In this document: positions 40,518-48,965 of the stretch, piece by piece
Numbering within the stretch: position 1 is the first letter of the stretch
Layout of the letters: each line of letters begins with the position of its first letter
Assembly (NCBI GenBank): GCA_025056115.1
Contig: JANWVM010000007.1
Coordinates: 1-64,000, forward strand
Direction: 5' to 3'
Length of the DNA stretch: 64,000 bases
Origin: Gloeomargarita sp. SKYG116
GTDB lineage: Bacteria > Cyanobacteriota > Cyanobacteriia > Gloeomargaritales > Gloeomargaritaceae
Notes under the pieces: generated by a model
Told to the model about the DNA's origin: nothing
What the model saw: the letters and a program-made list of their open reading frames with translations, nothing else
The model's database searches: none
Translations under genes and position numbers: made by a program

Positions 40518-41626
40518 CGCTGGGCCACCTGCTGGTAATACTGGCGTAACTGGGCCGTTGCCTGGTCCCAACCCCATCGCTCCGCCTCCTGACGCGCAGC
40601 CTTCTGTAAACGCCCGCGTTGCTCAGGAGAAGCCAAAACCCGTTGCACAGCTTCGATGAATCCCTGCTCCTGGTCGGGTTCGTAAAGATAGCCATTGACC
40701 CCATCCTGAACAATGTCCGTAATCCCACCCCGGCGCGCCGCCACTACCGGACAACCCGCTGCCATGGCTTCCAGCAAGACCAGTCCTAGCGTCTCGGTAC
40801 AGGACGGAAACACAAACACATCCGCCACGGCGAACGCCTGCGCCAGCGCTTCCCCTTCCAGGTAACCGATGAAATGGGTATTGGTGCCAGCGAAATGTTG
40901 GGCTAGCGCTTCCCGGTGGGGGCCATCGCCGACTAGCGCCAGGTGTGCTGTTGGCAAGGCAGTTAACAGGGGCCGCAACCGCTCAATCTCTTTTTCGGCT
41001 GACAACCGCCCCACGTAGAGCAACAGCGGCGCATCCGGGTTGCCTTGGGTCAAACGAGCGCGCATTTCTGGCCGGTATTGCCCTGGATGAAATAGCTCCG
41101 TATCCACTCCCCGTTGCCACAGGGCCAGGCGTTCAATGCCGTTGCTGCGCAATTCTTCAATCATAGCGGTCGAGGTGCACAGGTTTAACCGCGCCTGGTT
41201 ATGGCCCGCCCGCAACAACGTCCACAACAATCCCTCCAGCGCTCCCAACCCATAGTGATGGAGATAGCGGGGTAAATGGGTGTGGTAGGAAGCGACCAGC
41301 GGTAACTGATACCATTTGCTAAACACCAAACCGCCGACCCCCAGCACTGCCGGGTTGACCACGTGCACCACATCCGGTTGAAACGCTTTCAGCTTCTGGG
41401 CAATGCCCCAGTGCGGCCAGGCCAGTTTCAATTCCGGGTATAAAGGCAAGGGCGTTCCAGCGACCCCCACCACCTCCGCTCCACAGTATTCCGGAGGCGC
41501 GCCCGCCGGGGCAAAGACCAGCACCTCGTCTCCCATGCGCCCCAGCCAGCGAATTGTGTGGCGTAACCGCGTAACAATACCATCAATTTTGGGCAAAAAC
41601 GTTTCTGTGAATAGGGCAATCCGCAT
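40514..41626 (-). CDS. sqdX: Sulfoquinovosyldiacylglycerol synthase (GT4)
   Basis: SqdX transfers sulfoquinovose from UDP-sulfoquinovose to diacylglycerol at the membrane, completing the sulfolipid. The 370-residue GT4 protein has the SqdX N-terminus RIALFTETFLPKIDGIVTRL, then VVHVVNPAVLG, SYHTHLPRYLHHYGL and LWQRGVDTELFHP. The GT-B donor motif is FPSCTETLGLVLLEAMA. These SqdX-typical segments separate it from generic mannosyltransferases. It works with SqdB, encoded 13.5 kb away in the window. Confidence 0.92.
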   Translation of the reverse strand: MRIALFTETFLPKIDGIVTRLRHTIRWLGRMGDEVLVFAPAGAPPEYCGAEVVGVAGTPLPLYPELKLAWPHWGIAQKLKAFQPDVVHVVNPAVLGVGGLVFSKWYQLPLVASYHTHLPRYLHHYGLGALEGLLWTLLRAGHNQARLNLCTSTAMIEELRSNGIERLALWQRGVDTELFHPGQYRPEMRARLTQGNPDAPLLLYVGRLSAEKEIERLRPLLTALPTAHLALVGDGPHREALAQHFAGTNTHFIGYLEGEALAQAFAVADVFVFPSCTETLGLVLLEAMAAGCPVVAARRGGITDIVQDGVNGYLYEPDQEQGFIEAVQRVLASPEQRGRLQKAARQEAERWGWDQATAQLRQYYQQVAQR

Positions 41627-41681
41627 CAGCGTCCCTGTTCTACCCCAACCTCCTAGGGCATCCTAGCGCAAAACGGGGCAG

Positions 41682-42056
41682 TTAATAACGGGGCGCGTTT
41701 GGGTAAATCACAAACCCTGGACCATATACCGGTGTGGTGTAGCCCCCAACCACGGGATAGTTCACCTGGGGAATCGCTGTAAACCCGTAGGAAAAACCCG
41801 TGCGGGAGTTGTAATTCACATAAGGATAAACTGTTACCGCTGGGGGAACCACCACCGCCGGTGTTTGCAAAGGAGCAACGTACACCGTCCCACCGCGCCA
41901 GAATGGGCTAGAGGGGTACAACGGCACAAGTTGATTGTAGGGGAAGACCACCGGTTGCCCATACCAATAACCATACCCAGGATTGGCCAGGGCTGCTGGT
42001 GCGCTCATTGCCATGATGCCCGTTGCCATCGCACCCAGCCACCAATTTCTGTACAT
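41682..42056 (-). CDS. Secreted Tyr/Pro-rich protein of unknown function
   Basis: The product has 124 residues: a signal peptide (MYRNWWLGAMATGIMAMSAP, cleavage after ALA of AALANPG), then a low-complexity mature chain rich in Tyr, Pro, Val and Gly (YPSSPFWRGGTVYVAP, VVGGYTTPVYGPGFVIYP). It is probably an envelope-surface protein; no family was recognised. A TACAAT box lies about 44 bp upstream on the minus strand. Confidence 0.75.
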   Translation of the reverse strand: MYRNWWLGAMATGIMAMSAPAALANPGYGYWYGQPVVFPYNQLVPLYPSSPFWRGGTVYVAPLQTPAVVVPPAVTVYPYVNYNSRTGFSYGFTAIPQVNYPVVGGYTTPVYGPGFVIYPNAPRY

Positions 42057-42136
42057 CGCCTACTCCCCCTGCTCAGGACAAACCAGTTTTCTATTTTTCA
42101 TTGTAGATGTAATTTAAGTGGCCTAAGTTCCGGTGA

Positions 42137-42628
42137 TTAAGCCCGCCATTTTTTCCAGCGCGAACTGAGCCAATCGGCAAGGGAATGATTCCACGCCCCC
42201 AACTCTAGACCGATACCTACCGCCAGCAATTCTCCTTGGTACTTGCTTCCATACTGCTTGAGCCAAAACAGCAACGGCCACGGTTTCCCTTGCCACCAAC
42301 TCCAGCCCCAGGCGAGCGCTAAAACCATTCCCAATACCAGTCCCAAGTAAAACAACCGGCCCAAAGTCCCCACCAGTGGCCCGTGCGACCAAAATGAGCG
42401 ATGTTTACAGAGTTTTTGATAGGGAATCCACAGAAAACGGAGCCAACCCCAGCGTCGCCATTGTCGCGACCGAATATCCAAATCGCCACTAAACATCAAC
42501 CCGCTAAAAACATAGCTGCTGGTCACGACCCAGGGCCAATGTCCCCCACCGGTCAACTGCCACGTTGCTAACCCGACAACTGGTGCAGTCCAGAGCGTCA
42601 AGCGGTCATGGGTTGCGCCATCAGCCAT
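42137..42628 (-). CDS. DUF2227 family membrane metal-binding protein
   Basis: This 163-residue protein with several membrane-embedded segments has the family histidines in MADGATHDRLTLW, the acidic MFSGDLDIRSRQWRRWGWLR and KHRSFWSHGPLVGT. It is annotated as a putative metal-dependent (YdjM-like) hydrolase family, but no activity is known. It is the first intact gene downstream of the truncated Uma2 remnant. Confidence 0.8.
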   Translation of the reverse strand: MADGATHDRLTLWTAPVVGLATWQLTGGGHWPWVVTSSYVFSGLMFSGDLDIRSRQWRRWGWLRFLWIPYQKLCKHRSFWSHGPLVGTLGRLFYLGLVLGMVLALAWGWSWWQGKPWPLLFWLKQYGSKYQGELLAVGIGLELGAWNHSLADWLSSRWKKWRA

Positions 42629-42637
42629 CCCGGTTCT

Positions 42638-42828
42638 CTAGGCAAAAATCTCTCCTAATCTGCCATCAAAACCCGGCAACAAGGGTGATGTCAATGGGTT
42701 ATTGGCGTAGGGCGTCACAACTCGTTCAAGCCAGCCCTTCATGCGACGATACATCTCCACCTGCCGGTTGAACCAATCCACCAGCCGGTACTCCGAAACA
42801 CCGTGGGCCGAGTGGAGTTTCAATTTGA
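42638..42828 (-). pseudogene. C-terminal remnant of an Uma2-family (DUF820) endonuclease
   Basis: The frame LKLHSAHGVSEYRLVDWFNR, then QVEMYRRMKG and SPLLPGFDGRLGEIF, matches only the last third of cyanobacterial Uma2/DUF820 restriction-nuclease-fold proteins, which are about 190 residues long. The frame is closed by a stop immediately upstream. The homology begins precisely where the AT-rich three-gene cassette ends, which suggests that acquisition of the cassette cut the gene. It is probably non-functional. Confidence 0.7.
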
Positions 42829-43317
42829 GTTACTGTACCTAGCAATAATGTTTAACAAATTTTGTTCTAGCTGTTCTATTTTGCTCAATCCTTCTTCTAA
42901 AAAATCATCTCCCTTTTCTGCATTTTTCTCTGCAGGCAGGGGTTGCCAATTACTACAGTCAAAGGTATATTCAGGAAACCAGCGTATAGGAAGTTTGTGG
43001 TCTAGGGTTGCACCAGGATACTGGCTTTTCCAAGACTGATAGGTTGGGTATTGTATATCTGTGACTTCAAGGTAGCCACAGGCATACAAGCTGTACAAAA
43101 TTCTAGCCTTTACGTGTTTCTCTCTGTCATCCTGGGCACTCAAAATAATGCTATCCAAATGTTCCTTTGTGGAATAGCTGGTAACAGATATACTGTATTG
43201 GTACACAAGACTGTCACCAGTCCATAGCTCTCCTTGCCGGGTAAATGTAAAGTCAAAAATACTGGCTATTTCCTCTAGGAATATCTCCCAGCTTGAGTTC
43301 AAGTGCAATAACTTCAT
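42820..43317 (-). CDS. Unknown protein C of AT-rich three-gene cassette
   Basis: The product has 165 residues. The N-terminal two-thirds looks alpha/beta (SSWEIFLEEIASIFDFTFTR, ELWTGDSLVYQYSISVTSY) and the tail ends in a helix (EEGLSKIEQLEQNLLNIIAR). There are no membrane segments and no motif I recognise. It lies 10 bp after the middle gene. Base composition is clearly more AT-rich than the surroundings (for example runs such as AATAATGTTTAACAAATTTTG at the 3' end), indicating foreign origin. Confidence 0.7.
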   Translation of the reverse strand: MKLLHLNSSWEIFLEEIASIFDFTFTRQGELWTGDSLVYQYSISVTSYSTKEHLDSIILSAQDDREKHVKARILYSLYACGYLEVTDIQYPTYQSWKSQYPGATLDHKLPIRWFPEYTFDCSNWQPLPAEKNAEKGDDFLEEGLSKIEQLEQNLLNIIARYSNSN

Positions 43318-43327
43318 TGGCCCATCC

Positions 43328-43651
43328 TCACCGATATTTTAGCTCCAATGCCTTGATTAAGTCTTCCCCTGCTTGCAGCACAGCAAGTAAATCACCGGAT
43401 GCTTTAGCTTCCTGGTACCTTTTTTCTGCATTTCTCACCGCAAACTCCGCTAACTTCAGTACTTTTGGGTTCCGTCCAGTTTTAATATACTCTCCAAGGA
43501 GATACCAGGACTTTTGCACCTGCCCCCATCCTTTGTTGCGATAACCTTTAGCTCTCAGTTCTCTTTGCTCAGCCTTACTCAACTGAGAGAACAATTGGGA
43601 GTTACGTCGTTGTGCCTGTCTATAGCTAAGACCGTCCAAAGTCTTTTTCAT
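43328..43651 (-). CDS. Unknown protein B of AT-rich three-gene cassette
   Basis: The product has 107 residues, strongly basic and alpha-helical: SYRQAQRRNSQLFSQLSKAE, QRELRAKGYRNKGWGQVQ, VLKLAEFAVRNAEKRYQEAK. The basic N-terminal half could bind nucleic acid, but no known fold was recognised. Its ATG lies 1 base after the TGA of the first gene (TGA-G-ATG), so translation is coupled. Confidence 0.7.
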   Translation of the reverse strand: MKKTLDGLSYRQAQRRNSQLFSQLSKAEQRELRAKGYRNKGWGQVQKSWYLLGEYIKTGRNPKVLKLAEFAVRNAEKRYQEAKASGDLLAVLQAGEDLIKALELKYR

Positions 43652-43652
43652 C

Positions 43653-44102
43653 TCAGTTCAATTGGCCATACTTCTTCTGATACTGCTGGGCTATTTTCTT
43701 GGCTTCTTCTACCACTACTTCGGCTTTCTTCAGATCTTCCCTAGCACTCTCTTGGGAGACTGCTCCAATCTCACGTAATAAATCATCCTCTTGTTTGGAA
43801 ACCTTACCAAATAGGCGTTTATACAAATTGATAATTTCACTCTTAGACCAATTGGTTAGCTCTGCAAAAGTGGAACGCAGTTTTGCTCGCAGACCAAAAT
43901 TTTCTCTGTTCAGTTTCAGGTTGGTCTGGGCACGTTGGTTGCGTTCCCTGAAAATGGCTACGAGTTCCTCGACTGTCAATGTGACCTTCCCACTGACCAA
44001 CCATGCTTCTAAATGTTCCTTTTTTAAAAACTGAAGATTCAAGTGAACTAGCTCCGGCCATTGCGCCAGTATCCGGTCTTCTAAGGTTTGTCGCTTAACC
44101 AT
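43653..44102 (-). CDS. Unknown protein A of AT-rich three-gene cassette
   Basis: The product has 149 residues, almost entirely helical. The C-terminal part (EDDLLREIGAVSQESARE, DLKKAEVVVEEAKKIAQQYQ) is predicted coiled coil. A middle section contains ELTNWSKSEIINLYKRLFGK. No membrane segment, signal peptide or catalytic motif is seen. It is first in the minus-strand cassette, with a TATAAT box about 70 bp upstream. Not recognised. Confidence 0.7.
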   Translation of the reverse strand: MVKRQTLEDRILAQWPELVHLNLQFLKKEHLEAWLVSGKVTLTVEELVAIFRERNQRAQTNLKLNRENFGLRAKLRSTFAELTNWSKSEIINLYKRLFGKVSKQEDDLLREIGAVSQESAREDLKKAEVVVEEAKKIAQQYQKKYGQLN

Positions 44103-44170
44103 TTGTCCAGGCGCTGTGGGTTTTCCGTAAATTTCCTAGGGCTTGCAGCCAGTGAAATGCACACCGCTTC

Positions 44171-44176
44171 ATTATA
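44171..44176 (-). promoter_or_regulatory. -10 box of the three-gene cassette
   Basis: A perfect TATAAT on the minus strand, 69 bp upstream of the first cassette gene. No convincing -35 box is present at 16-18 bp, so an activator may be needed or the match may be chance. Confidence 0.4.
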
Positions 44177-44319
44177 GCTAATCAGTGCGTCACGCTCCCC
44201 AACGGACAACTTACAGCCCCTCTACTATGGCAATACTCAGTCAGACTGGCAAGAAGAAGAGGGAATGACTTGGCTACCTTGAGAAGGGATTGCCTAGTCG
44301 TCCCTAGGCTGTTGTGCCC

Positions 44320-44742
44320 TCAAGTGGGATTGCTGTAGCTCTGGCGTAAATAGGCTCGCCAACCCCCGAAATGGGAAATATCTAGGGCGTTCACGATGGC
44401 AAACCATTCACACAAAAAACCTTTCACCATCTTGCCGTCAGCTAGCACTACGGTCCCAATCCCTAGGGGCGAAGGAATTTGCGCTACCAGGCGACCGAAA
44501 TTTCCCACCGGCAGTTCCCATACCTCTACCTCGATGGCGTAACCCGGTTGGCCCGGCAGTTGACGGATGAGACCTGGCTTAGGGATTTCTCCCCCTGGCA
44601 GCGCGTAGAGACGGTAAATAGGAGCCGTGGTACAGGTGCGTACATATCGAGCCTGCAACGCCAGCAATTCCCCGTTCAAGGGTTGGCCGGTGAGATGAGC
44701 ACCCACGACGGCTAACGGCACCCTAGGTTCTGAACTGTCCAT
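44320..44742 (-). CDS. atzF: Allophanate hydrolase C-terminal domain, separate ORF
   Basis: The 140-residue protein corresponds to the C-terminal domain of AtzF-type allophanate hydrolases (PLAVVGAHLTGQPLNGELLALQ, TAPIYRLYALPG, GYAIEVEVWELPVGNFGRLV). In other bacteria this domain is fused to the amidase and decarboxylates the N-carboxycarbamate intermediate. Here it starts at ATG 44742, inside the last 31 bp of the amidase gene and in another frame, with GAGGAA just upstream. It could be a real two-gene split with translational coupling, or a frameshifted fusion. The domain itself appears intact. Confidence 0.85.
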   Translation of the reverse strand: MDSSEPRVPLAVVGAHLTGQPLNGELLALQARYVRTCTTAPIYRLYALPGGEIPKPGLIRQLPGQPGYAIEVEVWELPVGNFGRLVAQIPSPLGIGTVVLADGKMVKGFLCEWFAIVNALDISHFGGWRAYLRQSYSNPT

Positions 44743-46097
44743 CTTTCCTCCGACGCCAACAAGGCCTGATAACGTTCACCCCAAGCGCACAACTGTTCTT
44801 CGTGCCAAGCTGGGGCTATCAAAGTGACACCTGTTGGCAACCCATCGGGCTGAAAGCCACTGGGCAACGCCAGCGCACACAAATCCAACAAATTCACAAA
44901 GTTGGTGTAGCGCCCCAAACGCCGGTTCAGTTCCACCGGTTGCGCCAGCACTTCCTGCACCCGGTAGGCTGTCCCTATCGTTGGCAACAGCAGCAGGTCC
45001 ATCCGTTCCCATTGGGCTTCGGTTTCCCGTTGCAGCGCTTGCAGGCGGTACATGTCCCGGAACACCTGAACACCCGAAATCTCTCGTCCCGCTAGGATGA
45101 TCTGGCGTACTGTCGGGTCTAGGCCGGGATGGTCCTGGACTAAAAAATCCCCAACCGCCGCCGTGCGTTCGGCCAACCACGCTCCTTCGTAGAGTAATTC
45201 CCCAGCGGCGAGAAACGGCTGAATATCCACCGTCACCACCTGTGCGCCTATATCGGCAAACCGCTGCACTGCCGCCTGGTAGTTTTGGGCCGCCGCTTGA
45301 TTGCCCATAAAGTCCAACTGTTCCAGCGGGGGAACGCCTAGACGCACCGTTGTTGGGGGTAACGCCGGGGGTGGAGCCGGTCGCCGGGAAAAGGGGTCTT
45401 CCGGGTCAAAACCCGCCGCCGCCTGGAAAACGGCTTGGGCATCCCCCACCGTCTGGGCGAAGATGGACACGCAATCCAAACTGCGCACCGCCGGTACAAC
45501 GCCCCTGGTGCTGAGATAACCGCGCGTGGGTTTGAGACCGACAATCCCGTTGAGCGCTGCCGGCACCCGACCTGAACCTGCCGTATCCGTCCCCAGGCTA
45601 AAACTCACCAAACCCGCCGCCACCGCCACCGCCGAGCCGGAACTGGACCCGCCGGGAATGTACTCCGGATGCCAGGGATTGCGGCAAATGCCGTAGGGCG
45701 AGCGCGTCCCCACCAGCCCCGTCGCAAACTGGTCGAGATTGGTCTTGCCAATGGGAATGGCGCCAGCGGCCTCCAACTTCGCTACGACTGTTGCCGAAAC
45801 TACTGGGACATAGGCAAACGCTGGGCAGCCAGCCGTTGTGGGTACTCCCGCCCAGTCAATGTTGTCCTTGATGGCAAAAGGGATACCGTACAGGGGTAAG
45901 GCTGCCAGGTCACGGGTTTCCAGGTGCGCTGCCCGGGCCAGGCTCTCTGCTGGGGGAGCCAGATAAATCCATACCGCTGGGTCGCTGTAGCGTTCGATGC
46001 GCTCGTAAACCTGCTCCACCACCTGAGTGGGCGCGAGTTTACCAGCGATGTAGGCTTGGCGTAGGGATTGAAGGTCTAGGCGAACGTCACTCCCCAT
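44712..46097 (-). CDS. atzF: Allophanate hydrolase, amidase domain
   Basis: This 461-residue amidase-signature enzyme has the Ser-cisSer-Lys triad region as FAIKDNIDWAG (Lys) and GGSSSGSAVAVAAGLVSFSL followed by GTDTAGSGR. Specific AtzF features include TTAGCPAFAY, NPWHPEYIPGG and a C-terminal WTVQNLG that in fused enzymes leads directly into the second domain. It releases the first ammonia from allophanate. It starts 1 bp after the stop of the ABC ATPase gene and ends overlapping the separate C-terminal-domain gene. Context: last step of guanidine or urea carboxylase degradation. Confidence 0.92.
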   Translation of the reverse strand: MGSDVRLDLQSLRQAYIAGKLAPTQVVEQVYERIERYSDPAVWIYLAPPAESLARAAHLETRDLAALPLYGIPFAIKDNIDWAGVPTTAGCPAFAYVPVVSATVVAKLEAAGAIPIGKTNLDQFATGLVGTRSPYGICRNPWHPEYIPGGSSSGSAVAVAAGLVSFSLGTDTAGSGRVPAALNGIVGLKPTRGYLSTRGVVPAVRSLDCVSIFAQTVGDAQAVFQAAAGFDPEDPFSRRPAPPPALPPTTVRLGVPPLEQLDFMGNQAAAQNYQAAVQRFADIGAQVVTVDIQPFLAAGELLYEGAWLAERTAAVGDFLVQDHPGLDPTVRQIILAGREISGVQVFRDMYRLQALQRETEAQWERMDLLLLPTIGTAYRVQEVLAQPVELNRRLGRYTNFVNLLDLCALALPSGFQPDGLPTGVTLIAPAWHEEQLCAWGERYQALLASEERWTVQNLGCR

Positions 46098-46098
46098 G

Positions 46099-46896
46099 TC
46101 AGGCCGCCATCGCCATTGCTCGCCGTTGAGCCGCCTGACCCGTTTGTCGCAACAGCATCACCAGCTCATCCCGGTAGTCATGGAAACGGGGGTGCCGTTT
46201 GGTCGCCATCACCCCCTGGGAACGATCAGGCAAGTTTACCGTGATTTCACGCACGATGCGACCGGGACGCGCACTCAGGGCAAAAATGCGTGTGGATAGA
46301 AACACCGCCTCCTCCACGTCATGCGTAATCATGAACACTGTCAGACCCATGCGCTGCCACAGGTCCAGCATAAATTCGTGCATCATCTCCCGCGTGTGCA
46401 GGTCCAGAGCGCCGAAGGGTTCATCCAGCAGGAGCAACCGAGGTTCCGTCGCCAGCGCCCGTGCAATCGCCACCCGTTGTTTCATGCCGCCGGATAACTG
46501 CCGGGGCAGCGCCTGGGTGAAGTGACTTAACCCCACCATCTGCAGGTAGTAACGCGCCCGTTCTCGCCGTTCCCGTTTCGGCACCCCCTGCAGCTTTAAA
46601 CCAAACTCCACATTCTGCTGCACCGTCATCCAGGGGTAGAGCGTGTAGTGCTGAAATACCATGCCCCGGTCGGCCCCCGGACCCGTCACCCGCTGGCCGT
46701 CAATCCACACCCCGCCCCGTGTCGGTTGGTCAAGGCCCGCAATCTGTCGTAGCAAGGTGGATTTTCCAGAACCGGACGCCCCCACGGCACAGACAAATTC
46801 CCCCTGCGCAACAGAGAGATTGATATTCTCCAGCACCAGCAATGGCCCATGCCGGGTGGAGAAAACCTTGGTCAACTCACGCACTTGCAGAAACAT
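46099..46896 (-). CDS. ABC transporter ATPase (nitrate/taurine type), predicted guanidine importer
   Basis: This 265-residue ATP-binding subunit has Walker A GASGSGKST, Q-loop FQHYTLYPW, signature LSGGMKQR, Walker B LLLLDEPFGALD and the H-loop ITHDVEEAV. It belongs to the SsuB/TauB/NrtD cluster. It energises uptake through the permease encoded just upstream and is followed 1 bp later by the allophanate hydrolase gene. The substrate is inferred from context (guanidine or a related compound). Confidence 0.9.
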   Translation of the reverse strand: MFLQVRELTKVFSTRHGPLLVLENINLSVAQGEFVCAVGASGSGKSTLLRQIAGLDQPTRGGVWIDGQRVTGPGADRGMVFQHYTLYPWMTVQQNVEFGLKLQGVPKRERRERARYYLQMVGLSHFTQALPRQLSGGMKQRVAIARALATEPRLLLLDEPFGALDLHTREMMHEFMLDLWQRMGLTVFMITHDVEEAVFLSTRIFALSARPGRIVREITVNLPDRSQGVMATKRHPRFHDYRDELVMLLRQTGQAAQRRAMAMAA

Positions 46897-46928
46897 ACAT
46901 CACCTCCGAAACAACAACTCAAAAACCT

Positions 46929-47780
46929 TCATTCTGGCTGCGCCCACCGACAGGTCACTCGTACTAGGTATTGGAAGAACAAATCTAGGCCTAAACCAAT
47001 GAGTCCAATGACAATCAAACCCACAAAAATTTCATCCGTGCGCAGGAACCGTCCTGCTAAACTGATCCGCCGTCCCAAGCCTTCGGTTGCCGCCACCAGT
47101 TCTGCCACAATTACAAGCTGCCAAGCGCCTGCTAAGTTAATCCGACAGGTATCTAGGATTCCTGGTAGTATATGTGGACAGACTACTTTGAGTACTGTAT
47201 TGATACGATTACCACCCAGCATGTAGGTCGCTTCAATTAACTCCTTGGGGACAAATTTCACGGTATCCATGACCATCAGAGCGTTGTAGAAAAAAGTACC
47301 GATAAAAATCAAGGCAATTTTGGGGGCTTCGTCAATCCCTAGGTACAGAATCAACAAGGGGATAAACGCTGGCGCCGGCATATACCGCATCAACCCAAAT
47401 AGGGGTTCTCCCAACGCTCGCAAACTCTGGAAACACCCCATCAAAACGCCCACCGGCACCGCCACCAGTACCGACAACCCAAACCCAATGCCCACCCGCT
47501 GCAAACTGGCCCAGGTGTCCTGCCACAATTCCCCGGATTGGCCTAGCCGGAGTGCTGCCGTGGCAACCTGCCCTGGCGATGGCAAAAATTTGGCATCCAC
47601 CTGTCCAAACGTAGTTAACAACCACCAGGCCACTAGGGGCACTAGTACCGACACCAGCATCAATCGCCGGTACAGGGGGGCAGGGATATCTTCAGCCAAG
47701 CGCCAGAATACCGATGGCTGTAGAGAAGGCTTTGGCAAACGGCGCGGCGTCATTTGGGGGGACGTTGGGTCGGGAGTCAT
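46929..47780 (-). CDS. ABC transporter permease (nitrate/taurine type)
   Basis: This 283-residue inner-membrane subunit has about six spans and the cytoplasmic EAA-like loop (KELIEATYMLGGNRINTVLK) that contacts the ATPase. It belongs to the SsuC/TauC/NrtB family. It lies 10 bp after the binding-protein gene and 32 bp before the ATPase gene, in one operon. Confidence 0.9.
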   Translation of the reverse strand: MTPDPTSPQMTPRRLPKPSLQPSVFWRLAEDIPAPLYRRLMLVSVLVPLVAWWLLTTFGQVDAKFLPSPGQVATAALRLGQSGELWQDTWASLQRVGIGFGLSVLVAVPVGVLMGCFQSLRALGEPLFGLMRYMPAPAFIPLLILYLGIDEAPKIALIFIGTFFYNALMVMDTVKFVPKELIEATYMLGGNRINTVLKVVCPHILPGILDTCRINLAGAWQLVIVAELVAATEGLGRRISLAGRFLRTDEIFVGLIVIGLIGLGLDLFFQYLVRVTCRWAQPE

Positions 47781-47790
47781 GGCCTAGGCG

Positions 47791-48798
47791 CTATTGAGCT
47801 TGGGCGACGTAGGTTTTCACAAATTGGTCATCAAATAACCGGCTTACATCGGGTTGGTTTTTTGCCAGTCCTGTCTGCACCAAAAAGGCGCTAACTTTCT
47901 GGGCTGCAAATGGTAGGGATGTCATGTCCTTACCGGGTTGAAAGGCTGCGACATTTTCTTGGGCATTAAAAATGCGAGTGCCGGTAGCATATTGCTTGTA
48001 TTCAGCCACCGTGACGTTAGCCTGTTTCGCCATGATGGCTACTGATTCATCAGGATGTTCCTGGATGTACTTGAGCGTATCGAACCAGGCATCCACCACT
48101 TTTTGCACCTGCTGTGGGTGCTGCTCCACAAACCGGCGAGTAAAGACCAAATGGTCGGAAACAGCACCTGGAAAATCCTTGGAACTGGTTAACACTTTGC
48201 TAGCCGGTCGTTTCAAGGCCTGGGTGGTAAAGGGTGCAAAAACAGCGACGCCATCCACTTGACCAGCGGCAAAAGCGGCGGCGGCTTTCCCCGTTTCCAA
48301 GGGCACAAAGGTAATATCCTGCAACGTTAACCCCGCCCGTTCTAACACCAACGATAGGAAGAAATGACTGACAGAGCCTTCTTCGGCTGCTAGTTTTTTG
48401 CCCTTCAAATCCGCCAGAGTGTTGATGCCTTCGCGCACGATAATTTGGTCATTACCGGTGGAATTATCGTTGACCAAAACAATCACCTGGTCGGCCCCAC
48501 CAGCCACAGCACTAATTGTGTCGTTTAACGTTTGTGAATTGGCATCGAGTTGCTCGGCTTTGAGGGCATTCATGGAGTCGGTGTAGCTGTCAAACCATTG
48601 CAATTCCACACGCACATTGTGCTTCTGAAAGATGCCTTTCTCCTGGGCGACTTGCCAGGGAAACCAGCCTGGCCAAGCACTAAAACCAAGCCGCACCACA
48701 ACATCATCGGACGTGACATTCGCTGGCCCGCAACTAACCGCCAGCAACAAACTCAGCACAAACAAAACCCCAGCAAGCTGAGATGATTTTCGTCTCAT
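47791..48798 (-). CDS. ABC transporter substrate-binding lipoprotein (TauA/SsuA/NMT1-like)
   Basis: This 335-residue periplasmic binding protein has a lipobox LLAVSC (lipidated Cys), then VVRLGFSAWPGWFPWQVAQEKG, the start of the NMT1/TauA fold. Further motifs are NTLADLKGKKLAAEEGSVSHFF and the C-terminal NVTVAEYKQYATGTRIF. ATG 48798 gives a good signal peptide; the longer TTG start at 48855 would add a polar leader. It is first in the minus-strand operon, with an NtcA-type box about 100 bp upstream. Its ligand is probably guanidine, judged by the operon. Confidence 0.88.
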   Translation of the reverse strand: MRRKSSQLAGVLFVLSLLLAVSCGPANVTSDDVVVRLGFSAWPGWFPWQVAQEKGIFQKHNVRVELQWFDSYTDSMNALKAEQLDANSQTLNDTISAVAGGADQVIVLVNDNSTGNDQIIVREGINTLADLKGKKLAAEEGSVSHFFLSLVLERAGLTLQDITFVPLETGKAAAAFAAGQVDGVAVFAPFTTQALKRPASKVLTSSKDFPGAVSDHLVFTRRFVEQHPQQVQKVVDAWFDTLKYIQEHPDESVAIMAKQANVTVAEYKQYATGTRIFNAQENVAAFQPGKDMTSLPFAAQKVSAFLVQTGLAKNQPDVSRLFDDQFVKTYVAQAQ

Positions 48799-48895
48799 GG
48801 CGATACAAACCTGTACTGAAATGGGCTTGCTGACACTTGACCGTTTTACCAGCAAGCTCCTTTTTCACCATCCCAATTTCGTTTTCTGAAAAACA

Positions 48896-48909
48896 GTATC
48901 AAAAGCTAC
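48896..48909. promoter_or_regulatory. NtcA-type binding site
   Basis: GTATCAAAAGCTAC matches the palindromic NtcA consensus GTA-N8-TAC exactly. Its centre lies about 104 bp upstream of the binding-protein ATG on the minus strand. NtcA-activated promoters carry the box about 41 bp before the transcription start, which would put the start near 48861; a clear -10 box was not found. Confidence 0.6.
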
Positions 48910-48965
48910 AGTTATTTTTCTCTCTCTTTACCCCGATACGTATATAAGCCCCCAAAATTTTTAAT

